From positions 123,899-187,898 of the forward strand of contig JAAVTG010000642.1 of assembly GCA_011947345.1 (NCBI GenBank): a stretch of DNA of 64,000 nucleotides. Reading direction: 5' to 3'. Of this stretch, positions 33,351 to 43,940 are shown piece by piece; position 1 is the first letter of the stretch; each line of letters starts with the position of its first letter. A model generated the notes under the pieces. That model had not been told where the DNA came from, did no database searches, and saw nothing but the letters and a program-made list of their open reading frames with translations. Position numbers and translations under genes: made by a program. The stretch is from Phytophthora quininea (Eukaryota; Oomycota; Peronosporomycetes; Peronosporales; Peronosporaceae).

Positions 33351-35213
33351 CGGTGAGCCCCGTGGTGCCGACGGCTGTGCACGCCGCCCACAAGAACTAC
33401 ACGACCCACGTGCTGCCGATCCTGTTCGACGGCCTGGACCGCTCCAAGAAGTGGCAGATGAAGAAGGGTGCGCTGGACCTGATCGTCGAGTGCCCGAACC
33501 ATGCCTGCCGGACATCATCCCTCAGGTAACGGACTGCATGTGGGACATCTGCAAGGAGATCAAGGAGGCCGCCAAGGAGACGATGACCAAGGTTTGCAAC
33601 GTGGTGGGCAACCAGGACATTGAGTCCTGCATCCCGGCGCTGGTGAGCTGCCTGGCGAACCCGACGGAGGTGCCCGAGTGCACGCACAAGCTGGCGTCGA
33701 CGACGTTCGTCAAGACGGTGGAGGCGCCCGCCCTAGCCATCATGGAGCCGCTGCTGCAGCGCGCGCTGAAGGAGGGCAAAACGGCTGTGAAGCGCCAGGC
33801 CGCCGTCATCATCGACAACATGTGCAAGCTGATGGACGACCCGGCCGAGGCGCAGCTGTTCATCCCGAAGCTGCTGCCGGGCCTGAAGAAGGTGATCGAG
33901 ACCCAGGCCGACCCGGAGTGCCGTGAGGTGGCCACCCGCGCCCACGAGACGCTGTTCGTGGCCGGTGGTTCCATGGAGGTGTCGGAGGACGAGCTGAAGG
34001 TGGACTACGCCAGCATCCACAAAGTGGTGGTGGAGTCGATCGCGGCCGCCCCCGCCGCCGTGAAGGCTGGCATCGACTCGTTCACGGTGGACTTCGTGAC
34101 GGGCATCTGCTTCTTCCTGGTGGTTGCTCGCAACTTCAACAAGACGATCTTCGAGAAGCAGATCACGGCCTACTTCAAGGCGTTCATGAAGGCGGACGAC
34201 ATCAAGCCGCTGGCGAACGAGATCCGCGACCGGTGCTTCAAGGAGAACAAGAGCATCTTCATCGAGGACGTGGACTGCGACGAGGGCATCCCGGACCTGT
34301 GCAACTGCGAGTTCTCGCTCGCGTACGGTGGTATGATCCTGCTGAACAACGCCCGCCTCCGCCTGAAGCGTGGCCACCGCTACGGTCTGTGCGGCCCGAA
34401 CGGTTGCGGTAAGTCAACGCTGATGCGCGCCATCGCGAACGGCCAGCTGGACGGCTTCCCTTCGAAGGACGAGCTGAAGACGGTGTTCGTGGAGCACAAC
34501 CTGCAGGCGTCGGAGGCCGAGCTGTCTGTGGTGGACTTCATCCTTGCGGATGAGGACCTGAAGGAGACCCCGCGCCAGGAGGTCGTGAACTCGCTGTCGA
34601 GCGTCGGCTTCACGCCGGAGATGCAGGCCCAGGCCGTGGCCACGCTGTCGGGTGGTTGCAAGATGAAACTGGAGCTGGCCTGCGCTATGCTTCAGAAGGC
34701 CGACATCCTGCTGCTTGATAAGCCGACGAACCACTTGGACGTGAAAAACGTTGCGTGGCTGGAGAACTACCTGTTGAACTGCCGTACGTGGCGAGCATCA
34801 TGGTGTACTCTGGTTTCCTGGGCACGGTGTGCACGAACATCATTCACTACGAACGCGCAAGCTGAAGACCTACAAGGGCAACTTGTCGAAGTTCGTTGGA
34901 GATGAAGCTGGAGGTCAAGACATACTACGAGCTGGAGGCTGCCACGTTCAAGTTCACGTTCCCAGAGCCGATTTTCCTTGCCGACATCAAGAACGAGGGT
35001 ACGCCCATCATTCGTCTGACGAACTGCTTGTACAAGTACCCTAGCACGGACAAGCCGTCGATCAGCAACATCTCTGTGACGTGCGCTATGACGAGCCGTA
35101 TCGCCGTGCTCGGCCCGAACGGTGCCAGTAAGTCTACGATGATCAAGATGCTGACGGGCGAAGATCGTCGACGGCCGCGAAAACGGCACATCTGCTACTG
35201 GACCAATGACTAG
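33351..35213 (+). pseudogene. elongation factor 3 (eEF3, ABC-F type) partial pseudogene
   Basis: The sequence encodes the middle of eEF3: HEAT repeats (AAHKNYTTHVLPILFDGLD, IIPQVTDCMWDICKEIKEAA, AAVIIDNMCKLMDDP), then the first ABC domain (CNCEFSLAYGG, Walker A GPNGCGKST, LSGGCKMKLELA, LLLDKPTNHLD), a break near 34780-34890, and the start of the second ABC domain (SRIAVLGPNGASKSTMIKML). It ends abruptly at about 35170-35213. eEF3 clears E-site tRNA on ribosomes using ATP. Here the catalytic Glu after Walker B is Lys and the second Walker A has Ser for Gly, so it is dead. The 5' start, part of HEAT and most of ABC2 are absent. GC content is much higher than in the flanking transposase, which points to capture of a highly expressed host gene. 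Confidence 0.88.
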
Positions 35214-35289
35214 CTAAACAGCATCATAATGAAGTGGACCGCTGCTAGTAATTGAAAAATGAATGATGGAAGGAGCTTCTGCTTCTGTA

Positions 35290-37335
35290 TTACCAGCGAA
35301 GGTCGACAGGATCAGCATGGACATCACCGGAGGTTGCATTGAATCCAAGAAATGCTTGCAACTCCAACATGGCTGAGATGGCATCGTCCTTAAGTCGAGC
35401 GCGTCGTTTGGTGATTGTAGTTCCTGATGCAGAAAATGCTTGTTCGCTAGGCACTGAGGTTGCCATTACAGCAAGATAATCTCGTGCCATCATCTGTACA
35501 CGCGGGAACGACGACGCTTCATCTCTCATCCATCGGCATACGTTTCTGCTTGGTGTTTTCATGGCCATAGTCGTGTCTTTATGATCAAGCCACCTGCTTA
35601 ACTCACTTGCGAAAGATTCACCAATATCGCGTTCAGGCGTAACCAAGCCAAGGTGTTCATCCATAAGTGAGCCCAAAGCTTCCTCGTCTTCGACTTCTTC
35701 TTCTTGTTCTTGCGTTTGCATCATCGCTCTAGCGCTTGCTTCTCTTCTCTCGTGCTCATACCGATACTGGGATTCGAACTCTGCTTCGACGATACGTTTC
35801 GCGTCGGCGATTTCAATGCCAATCTTGACTAGGTGGGACTTAACCCGTGGATCAAGGACGGCAGCAATCTGTGCCTCTCTAGTCTTGACGTGCGGTATGT
35901 ACTCGTCAAGCTTCTGTTTGAAGGCGCGCGCAAAGTCTTTCGTATACCAAGAGGCAGCAGTATCTTTCGTCTTGGCCGCGTGTTTCGAGACGAGGTCAAA
36001 AACCAATAACGCGACGCCAAAGGTGGGGTAGTTTTTGCCAGACATCATTGTAGTTGCAGCCTTAATTGGTCTGAGGAACCTTGCGAGCTCCGCCAAGTAC
36101 CCCCATGTTGCCTCTGGTATCGACTCAGCGAGCCGATCGCTTGGCCCAATGATGAATTCTTTGTAGCCTTCGTGTTTCCCCGAATTCTGCGTTGAAGCTC
36201 TTGAATTGCCTCCTTTAAAGAGCGTGCTGAAGCTAGCATCGTTAGCGTGCTGTTCCATCGCGTCACACAGTCTAGTGCTGGTGCTACAAACGCTACATCT
36301 ATAGATGTGCACACTTTTGTAGCGCCTCTAGAAGTGACGGCGAGTCCGATATCTTCTTCAGGATGTCACGGATTATACCCACGCCGTCGTCCATTATTGG
36401 ACATTGTTTGAGACCTTCTTTGACTGCCAGTTGAAACACATGAGCCAGGCAGCGCACTTGAACGACCTTTAAAGGATGCGTAGGGGTCTGTCCAGGCCCT
36501 GATGGCGGATCAGAAATCCTCAAACCTTCATTGCTAGCAACTTCGCCTTCCAGTTCCTTGTTAATTGCGGTAACCATTGTGCCATTGTTGCCAGCGTTGT
36601 CCGTTGTGATTGTCCACAATTTTGTAACGAGGGACTGATCCATCGCACGGACGGTGTCGAGCAGGTGCTGCGCGAGCCTATTGCCGGAGTGAGGGTATTC
36701 CACTCTCGTAAAGCCGACCATAACAGATCGGATATTCCAGTCGTCGTCAATAAAATGCATGGTGATAACCATGTACCCTTTGTTAGCCGCCGAAGTCCAC
36801 ATATCGGTGGTAAGTGCAGCACGGCAGTTTGCAACTCCTTGCAGTAATTCACGTCCCACGAGTGCCTTCTCACACGCCCAACGCTCCATAATCTTTTTAC
36901 GCACAGTCTTGCGCGTCGGTGGCGTGTAGTCCGGATTGAGTGACTCGCAGAAGGAGCGAAACTCATCCTTCTCAACCAAGTTTAGTGGGAGTGAAGATTT
37001 CACGATTAAAGCTACCAACTCAGCATCGACAGCATCCTTGTCCAAAGTTCGCTGCTTCACGAAGCGCTCGAAGCCAAAGTCCAGTAAGTCGGGCTGTCGG
37101 GATTTCTTATTGACGCCGCCATAAATTTCTGGGTGCTTCTGTCTGAGATGGCGACGAAATGTAGAGTGCGCGCAAGTACTCCAGTGAGGCCCTGAGTCAG
37201 CAGAACAGAGTAGACAGGTATATGATCCCTTGTTGTTTTCGTGGATATATGTCCAGACGTCAGATCTTTTTGTGTTTGCGATCCCTGCGAGGTGCTAGAA
37301 GACATGTTTGTGCTTGAGTTCTCTTGCTCTTCCAT
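35290..37335 (-). CDS. hAT transposase with BED zinc finger, frameshifted
   Basis: The ATG at 37333-37335 begins MEEQENSSTNMSSS. A BED finger follows (SDVWTYIHENNKG, YTCLLC, STFRRHLRQKHPE), then the RNase H-like catalytic core (LTTDMWTSAANKGYMVIT, WTITTDNAGNNGTM, VRCLAHVFQLAVKEGL, VTRWNSTLTML) and the C-terminal dimerisation region (YLAVMATSVPSEQAFSASG, ITKRRARL), ending at 35290. This is the full family order for a transposase of about 680 residues that would cut and reinsert the surrounding element. Three one-base shifts occur, near 37267-37271 (five-base run), near 36310 and at the four-base run near 36180. If these are sequence errors the element could be autonomous. The acidic stretch EEEVEDEE lies in a surface loop region. 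Confidence 0.85.
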
Positions 37336-37448
37336 GTTGTGAAGTGATAGCTCCAGGAGAGGGAGAGAGAGGGGGTGAACGGCTTCGCACTAGCTCGCAA
37401 ATGCGAAAATGATTTTGATCGCCGCCAGCGGGAATATGAAGCCCGAGT

Positions 37449-37478
37449 CTGATCGGATCGGATCGGATCCGATTGGAT
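37449..37478. repeat. internal cluster of hAT subterminal-type motifs
   Basis: Repeated GATCGGATC words (CTGATCGGATCGGATCGGAT and on) occur just upstream of the transposase start. They resemble the clusters inside both element ends. Such words are usually transposase-binding sites near termini, so this may mark a former right end. Confidence 0.65.
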
Positions 37479-37734
37479 GCGCCGTATTTCATCTCGTCGC
37501 TGGGCTCCGTTAAACGTATGAAAGGCCAAACGACAGACAACTCGCTGATGCCGATCAAAAGTGTGCTCTGCTTCCTCCTTTCACCACCAATAACGTCGTA
37601 TCAGCGGCCAGTAGACGTCACCGCACCACGAATGTTACGATTCCATCTCTCAAACCACCTTACGACTGCACAAGCCGTACCACCAGCGCTGCCGGTCACC
37701 TTTCCAGACGCCGCGCACGTTCACGTTGCCGCAC

Positions 37735-40165
37735 TCACACTCTCTCTAGTGCTGCCACCGGCCTATGTCCACTACCCTGCCGCCAGCACTTCGACGAACA
37801 CCACTCACCAGGCTCACCACGCCATCCGGGCCGGATGACACGAAGCCTCCGCGTGCAGTCGCGTGTGCACCGATACAGAGCCACCGCTGTCTGCAGCCAC
37901 GGGTCCAGTCCTGCCGGCGGACCCTTCTCCACTCGTCAGAGATAGCGAAGCCCAGTCGCCAGCCGAGCTCAAACCAGCAGCCACCGTCACGGTGCCGCCC
38001 GTTGCACTGGCACCTCCACTCAAACCGGTCACACCGCCGGACCCAGACGCGCCGGAGCTGCTGCCTCCAGACACGCTCACAGACCCGCCAGAGTCGCCAG
38101 CGTCGCCACCGCCGACGCGCAACGGTCCACTGGGTCCTCTCATCGATGAGCCAGACGTGATCGAGACCAAGCCAGACGAACCGTCATCCGTCGGACCGCT
38201 CGACAGCGACACGGACCCACTGACGGCGCTGCCTGTGCCGGCGTGAGAACGCACTACCACCGTGCCGCTCTCGGTCGATACGCCCTCGCCGCTGACGATC
38301 GTCACATTGCCACCGGTCGACGCGTTGGACGCGCCGCCAACCACAGAAATGCCAGAGCCTTCTCCGCTTCCAGACGAACCCCGTATACGTCGACGGACCC
38401 AGCACGAGTCTCGCCGGACCCGCTCGCGATTCCGACAGACCCACTCGAGACACTACTAGCACTCGTGCTCACAGCGACATCGCCACTCGATCCACCCGAC
38501 ACCACGCCGGTCGACACGATCACGTTGCCACTAGTCGAGGCGCCGACGCCGCTGGTCACAGACACAGACCCACCGGCACTCGCATCAGACGACCCGACCT
38601 CAACCGACACATCGCCTCCGTCGCCTAGCGCGTTCGGAGACCCCACGATCTTCACTTTCTGTGCAGGAGACGAGCTCCTCACAGCGCCGCCGCGCAGCTC
38701 CACATCGCTGCCAACCGCGACGCTGTCGCCTTGGATGATGCGCAGGCCACCGCCGGAGCCGCTACGGACGGCCACACTGCTTCCGGCAACACCACTCCCG
38801 GAAGCACCACTAGCGATTGTCACGTCACCTCCGGAGCCGTCCGTCGACGACCCGCCAGACACACTGACCGAGCCTCCCAAGCCGCTTGACTAAGATAATC
38901 CGCCGCTCACCTTAACGGAGCCAGCATCTCCCGTCAACGTGTTGCCACCGGCCACTGTGATGGTGCCTCCATCCCCAGCACCACCACTAGACCCGCCGAC
39001 CACATCCAGCGCGCCGCCGTTCGAGCTGGTGCTAGACCCGCTCGCCACACTCACAGCGCCGGACGCGCCAGCCACAGTTTCCCCAGACACCAACGACACC
39101 GCGCCAGAAACCGACGCGCCACTCGACGCAGCGCTACCAACAGACACAGCGCCGCTCGAGACGCCGCCGCTCACCACGGACACGACACCTCCCGTCGACG
39201 AGCTGCTAGAGCCTCCCGACACCGACACGTTGCCGGCCGTTCCGCCTGCAGAGCCAGACGCCACAGACACATTTCCACTGAAGCTCGACGAAGAAGGCCC
39301 CGACGACACACTCACGTCGCCCGAAGCCGCGTCCGCGGACTCACCGCTACTGACCGACACGGCGCCGCTCGGACTATCCCCGTCAAACTCACACCGGTCG
39401 CAACACGCACGGAACCACTTCCGAGCAAACCGGCGCTAGAAGAGATAGCCACACGGCCGCCCACACCAGCGCCACTCATGCCGCCGTCGAGAGAAACACC
39501 TCCCCGATGGTCGGGCCAGACGAACCCACGCCGCCAGACAGAGAGACGCCGCCAGCTTCGCCCGAGGATCCACTCAAAGGCCCGCCGCGCACGTTCCGTT
39601 GCCGCCACCCACACTCACTAGTGCTGCCACCAGCAGCTATGTCCACTACCCCGCCGCCAGCACTGCGACGAACACCACTCACCAGGCTCACCACGCCATC
39701 CGGGCCGGATGACACGAAGCCTCCGCGTGCATTCGCGCTGCCGGTTGAGCCGCCGCGAATGCACGATGTCGAAAGACCGCTCGCGACGAGTACGTCGCCG
39801 CTTGAAGCGCTGGAGCTGTCCCCAGACACCACCGACAGCGTCCCTGACGCGCCGTACACCGCGCAGCCCTTGCAAACACTGATGTTGCCACTAGCGCCTG
39901 ACCTTGCCGCAGCCCCGCTCCCAATATCGATAAAACCACTGGCAGCGTCTGCGGCACTCGAGCCACTCTGCAACGTCACAGAGCCGCCCACAGAATCACC
40001 GCCACTGTGGCCACCATGCACCGACACAGAGCCGCCGCTGTCTGCAGCGCTGGAGCCGCCGACCACAGCCACGGACCCAGACGCGCTGCTTGCAGAGCCA
40101 CCGCTTCCCATCGTCACACTGCCCGACGCGCCGTTGACCGACGCACCACTGACTACACCAGGCTA
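37735..40165 (-). CDS. Gly/Ser/Val-rich repeat protein, predicted beta-solenoid, frameshifted
   Basis: For about 2.4 kb the minus strand encodes repeats of roughly 12-15 residues with the pattern GxVSVxSGxSS (examples: GGSVSVSGGSS, GNVSVASGSAG, GDVTIASGASG). The open frames are 37814-38344, 38302-38880, 38890-39360 and 39476-40117, joined by single shifts. Regular GxVxV repeats of this length suggest a parallel beta-helix, as in secreted or surface fibre-like proteins. No signal peptide or enzyme motif was found. The plus strand is also open but Pro/Thr-rich, as the mirror of this composition. The ORF lies inside the hAT element between the transposase promoter and the right end. Function is unknown. 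Confidence 0.5.
37745..37860. repeat. internal direct duplication within the Gly/Ser repeat ORF (copy a)
   Basis: About 115 bp here (CTAGTGCTGCCACCGGC onwards, with CATCCGGGCCGGATGACACG) recur almost unchanged at about 39627-39740, 1.88 kb away. This indicates that the repeat ORF grew by segmental duplication. Confidence 0.75.
39627..39740. repeat. internal direct duplication within the Gly/Ser repeat ORF (copy b)
   Basis: Partner of 37745-37860. The two copies diverge just after TCCGCGTGCA. Confidence 0.75.
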
Positions 40166-40611
40166 ATTCGCATCCGCAGCAGACGTGCCCGCGCGACGCT
40201 AGCGTCATACCAGACTCCACATCACCCGCGTTCGGGCCACCTGAAGTGCCTCCCCCTCCCTCCCACTCGAGCGACGCTTGCTGCCGGGTCCATCGACACT
40301 GCCTGCCCACGGGCAGAAACTTTGTCGAAGGTCCGAGTCAGATGACTAGAACCTTTTGTTTTGAATGCGGAAGCTCGTTTAAAATTATATTAGAAATAGA
40401 AGGATGAACTCGCTGTCGTTGTAGTTCACACCTGTTATCCTTCGTATTCAAATGCAACACTGGATCTGTTTCTGCAGGATCAGTTAGATTTTTATATCGA
40501 GTCGATCCGATCGAATCGGATCCGATCGGATTCAATCGATAAAAATCGATAATCGGTATGGACCAATCGAATCGGTCAGAAGGTACAGATCGATCAATCC
40601 GATCTGGTCGA

Positions 40612-40624
40612 TTACCCAACTCTA
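40612..40624 (-). repeat. right terminal inverted repeat of the hAT element
   Basis: TTACCCAACTCTA, followed by target duplication GATGTTAT at 40625-40632. Confidence 0.9.
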
Positions 40625-40954
40625 GATGTTATTGGCTAATGATTTTTAATTTTATTTTTTACAGGAAGAGTGCCGATTTGATACCTGTATTGCGCCAAGC
40701 AACACGGTGGGATTCGACGTACAAGGTGATCAACCGATTTCTTGCGATTAAGGATTTCAGCGATATGTCGGATGACGAGCTGGCTGAGCTCATGCCCACC
40801 CGCCACGAAGAGAACAAGTTGGCGGCGCTACGGGACGACCTTCGTGAGTTCCGGTCAGCGTCCAAGAAGTTGCAAAGCGACACCCTTCGGTCCGCGAGTA
40901 TCTGAGCCCTGAGTCTCCCATCGTACAGAGGCCAGCGTCTGAGAACGCCTGGTC

Positions 40955-41792
40955 AAGACGGAGGCAGACCGCCAGATCCCAGACGAAGGTCCTCTTGCTG
41001 CGGCGTATCCCGATGAGTGAGCTGTGCTGGCTGATAAAGGGTATCAAGGCTTAGCCGAACACCTGCGCTGCATTTACCCGACGAAAGGACCGCATTTGCC
41101 TGTGGCTGTGCAACGTCGCAACGAAAACATCTCTAGCGACCGAGTTCTTGTTGAAAACATTTTTGAGCGGATGTGCGGGCTTTGGCGTATCGTAGTGTAG
41201 TGTCTGCAGGTATGAAGACGCGATGGGGAGTCGGCGAAGCTCCCTAAGTTGGCCGGTAGTCTATTAGATGCTAGTCGACAAGTGAGCTAAATGAGCTTGT
41301 CTATCGTTTGGGGACTCCGTGCCCCGAGCATGGAGTAGGGTGGTTGACAGTCGTGTCAACACAAATGTCGTTATCTACTCGGAGGTCATCACGTATTGCG
41401 ATACCGTGTCATCCTGGCTCGCGCTACGAATTGATGTGCACGAGACCATCCAGTCGCCACCACTGCGGCTGGCTGGGCATGGCTGGTGATCTCCACACTA
41501 CGCGTAGCAGACAAAGTATCGGTGGGGCGAGGACCTATACGATTACATATTTCAGCTCTCCATTAGCTTGATAAACGCTCACATCGACACCAACGCGTTG
41601 CGTGACGTCAATGGAGAGGATTATGTGCAACGAGAGAACACAATGCTTGCAATCGGAAACAGCAATAAGAAGAAGCACCACCTGGCACACGCGACATACC
41701 GCAGTCGCAAGAAACTTCGCCATTAGATGGTGCTAGACGACCTTCCCGGCCACGCCGATATGGACAGCGACTCGGAAGATACTCCTCTGTAG
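40955..41792 (+). pseudogene. PIF/Harbinger-type DDE transposase remnant
   Basis: Coding remnants read EADRQIPDEGPLAAAYPD, then VLADKGYQGLAEHL, PVAVQRRNENISSDRVLVEN and MCGLWRI (to about 41198). After an interruption they resume with KYRWGEDLYDYIF, LINAHIDTNALRDVNGEDY, TYRSRKKLRH and an acidic tail ending at 41792. LADKGYQG and the RxxVEN-W-KYRW pattern belong to the DDE_Tnp_4 nuclease. Only the C-terminal third is present, with in-frame stops. It abuts the truncated hAT-like exon at its left. Confidence 0.7.
41199..41500. other. about 300-bp insertion inside the Harbinger remnant
   Basis: Family continuity is interrupted between LWRI and KYRW by about 300 bp with no coding resemblance. Its edges carry GTAGTGT (left) and ACACTAC (right), a possible 7-bp inverted repeat, so it may be a small non-autonomous DNA element. 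Exact ends and target duplication are unclear. Confidence 0.4.
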
Positions 41793-42001
41793 AGTAGCTG
41801 GTTGGATGGTCAGTTAATTGTAGACTACACCGTCTTCCAAGAAGTCGCTGCATTCATTGCCGGCTTGTTGATCAACTGGAAAGGAATTCGTTCGTTCATT
41901 TTTGGTTGGGATGTTTCTGTGAGTTGCTGTGGAACTGGTTTTGCGCTTTATCGGCGAGCATTTCGGTGTAGCCCTGTCGGGTGACGAACACAGCACTCGA
42001 T

Positions 42002-43503
42002 CTACAGCGTCTCGCACACGGCGCGCATCTTGTCCAAGTACTCGGCCGCGTGTCTGGGCTGGAACACGAGCGCCGGACGGAAGCGCACCGACTTGACGCC
42101 GCAGCCGCCCGAGGCGACTCCGTTCGCCTTCATCCGGTCGACAAATGCGTTGCGCACCGCCTCGGTCGGGAAGTCCATTGCCAGGTACGTGCCCTGGCCG
42201 CGCACATTCGACACCAGCGCCGGGAACTCGGCCGCGATCTCGAGCAGTCCTGCCTTGAGGTAGTCGCCCGTGATGGCCACGTTCTCCAGCAGAGCGTCGC
42301 TCTCCACCGCCTCCAGCACTGCCTGCAGCGTGATCATCTTGGTCGGGTCGCCCATCCACGTGTTGAAGATGCGGTAGCCCTCGCGAAGGCGGAACTCGTG
42401 CTTGGCGAAGAAGCCGCCGGTCTGCAGCTTCTTGCTGAACGTCACCACGTCCGGAGGGTTCTCCAGCGCCCAGTGCTCGTGCGCCCAGAACTTGCCCGTG
42501 CTGCCTCCGCCGGTTTGAACCTCGTCCACAATGAAGGCCACGCCGTACGTCGCCGCCAGGTCGCGCAGCTTGCGGAAGAAGGCCGGGCTTGCGTGGTTGT
42601 CGCCGCCTTCCGCCTGGATCGGCTCCACGATCATGCCAGCGATGCGCGAGTCCTTCGGGTCCGTCATTTTAGAGCTGTGTGCAAGTAGCGTCTCCACCTC
42701 TTCCAGACACCGTTTCTCCTCCGCTCGGTTTGCAGCCTCATTGGCCTCCAGCGGGTACTTTAGCTTGGGGAACGGGGCCACAGGCCAGTCGAACGCCGGC
42801 ACGTCCACCTTGTGGATAGCCTTGGAGTGCGTCGTCGACAGACACCCGAGCAATCTGCCGTGGAAGCCTCCCTGGAAGCTCAAGATGCTCAGGTTGGGCG
42901 TCCCAGGCAGCTCGTGCGCCATGCAGCTGTCCAGATCCTCCTTCGAAGGCGGTTGGCCACCCTCATCTTGGTTTGGAACCACATGAAGACCGCCTTGTAG
43001 GCGTTCTCGTTGGAGCATGAGCCGCACATGAGCGTGTTAACGTCCTCCAGCCCTTTGGGGGCCACCTTGAGCAGTGTATCCGCGATGCGGTCGACCCAGT
43101 CAGCTGGAGGGAACACGCCCAGACACGGACGCTGCGCCAGCATGGCCAGGTTGTGCTTGTCGGTCATGGCCTCCAGCACCTTTGGGTGGTTGTAGCCCAG
43201 CGGCAGCGACGCGATCTGGCCGTAGACGTCCAGGAAGCGGTTGCCGTCCACGTCCACCAGGTAGTTGCCGCGACTGGCCGCGTAGTCGGCAAAGAAGTTG
43301 ACGGCGCAAGTGTTCTGCAGCGCCGACAGCCGCTCGAGCTGCTGCTTGGACTTGGGGCCTGGCACGTGGCTCGTGACGATGGCAGCGCTCGGATACTCGT
43401 CCGGGAAGGCTGGCGACGGCGTGGCAGGGAAGGAGCGCGTGCTGGTGGCCATGCAGCGCCGCCATGAAGAGAGACGGACACGCAGAGACAGCGGACGCAG
43501 CAT
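42002..43503 (-). CDS. ABAT: 4-aminobutyrate (GABA) aminotransferase, mitochondrial, one frameshift
   Basis: The ATG at 43501-43503 opens MLRPLSLRVRLSSWRRC, an Arg-rich, acid-free presequence typical of mitochondrial import. The enzyme transfers the amino group of GABA to 2-oxoglutarate using PLP. The sequence follows class-III aminotransferases of the GABA-T type: PLGYNHPKVLEAM, NTLMCGSCSNENAYK, SILSFQGGFHGRLLG, MIVEPIQAEGGDNHAS, FIVDEVQTGGGSTG, the PLP-lysine region VVTFSKKLQTGG and the end GGCGVKSVRFRPALVF. The total of about 500 residues is normal. The frame moves once near 42955-42970, between MWFQTK and KEDLDSCM. GABA-T is favoured over ornithine or acetylornithine transaminase by the KEDLDSCM and EGGDNHAS signatures. 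Confidence 0.88.
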
Positions 43504-43659
43504 CTTGACAGCGAACAGACTTGATTCCGACGGTGCAGAAAGCGGAGTGAGTCTCTTTGGGCAAGATCGGGACGTTGAAGCTGGTGTGGACGCCTTTGTA
43601 TGGCTGCTCCGATTTGCTGCGCGGGAGTGAGGACAGCTGGACTTGACTCTCGACGCGTC

Positions 43660-43848
43660 ATGGAGATCGGCGCGCGCTGGATGAACAGAAGGCTGGACGA
43701 CAACCAGGAGAACATTGCTAAGATGCAGCCCGTAGCACCCCTGCCAGTTTACGTTACGACGGGAAAGGAGGAGCGTCTACGCGTGTATCAACAGCATTGC
43801 CAAGAGCAAAGGAGGGACTTGTCGGTCCTAGAGCAAGCGTGCTGCTAG
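43660..43848 (+). CDS. small ORF between GABA-T and kinesin genes, unidentified
   Basis: An ATG at 43660 (or 43723) opens 62 (or 41) codons with charged, protein-like composition (NRRLDDNQENIAKMQPV, then TTGKEERLRVYQQHC), ending LSVLEQACC. It lies in the 440-bp gap between the divergent GABA-T and kinesin genes. It could be a small protein, an upstream exon or chance. Confidence 0.25.
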   Translation: MEIGARWMNRRLDDNQENIAKMQPVAPLPVYVTTGKEERLRVYQQHCQEQRRDLSVLEQACC

Positions 43849-43940
43849 CGATCCATCACCAGGACGCTCGGAGATATTTGCGATCAATGGCGAGGTGTCC
43901 TTTTGAAGCGACCGACTTTTCGTAGCTCGGATCTGCAGCC

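Larger units (their letters stand above)
33051..40624 (-). mobile_element. hAT transposon, 7,574 bp, with captured cargo
   Basis: Perfect 13-bp terminal inverted repeats begin TAGAGTTGGGTAA at 33051 and end TTACCCAACTCTA at 40624. They are bounded by the 8-bp duplication GATGTTAT (33043-33050 and 40625-40632). An 8-bp duplication and TAGAG-type ends are hAT hallmarks. Subterminal clusters of GGATCGGAT-like motifs lie at 33085-33185 and 40500-40610. The element contains, left to right, an eEF3 pseudogene (+), a hAT transposase gene (-) and a Gly/Ser/Val-rich repeat ORF (-). It sits in the intron of another hAT-derived gene. The strand given is that of the transposase. Confidence 0.92.
32193..40950 (+). 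pseudogene. hAT-like (BED-type) transposase-derived gene split by a hAT transposon in its intron
   Basis: Exon 1 (about 32193-33029) encodes a BED-like finger (FFRCQCSVVRKQ, NLFDHVLKRHPD), then FGIMFDGWSF, YLVGDNCHVNTKL and LVGCASHRLNLAVQKF, the conserved core of the hAT-like proteins abundant in oomycetes. A donor GTAAGT at 33030 pairs with an acceptor ending at 40664. Across it the reading frame is exact, with an Arg codon split CG/G. Exon 2 reads RKSADLIPVLRQATRWDSTY, then SASKKLQSD and REYLSPESPIVQRP. Without the inserted element the intron would be only about 53 bp. Frameshifts occur near 32830 and 40890, and exon 2 runs into a Harbinger remnant. The C-terminal dimerisation part is missing. 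Confidence 0.72.

Noticed and set aside
37863..39439. Pro/Thr/Asp-rich plus-strand ORFs opposite the Gly/Ser repeats
   Set aside because: They mirror the repeat ORF. The minus strand shows the regular GxVSV periodicity expected of a folded repeat protein, so I prefer it, though not with certainty.
41308..41571. 87-codon plus-strand ORF inside the Harbinger interruption
   Set aside because: It crosses the right junction of the insertion and continues into a wrong frame of the DDE remnant.
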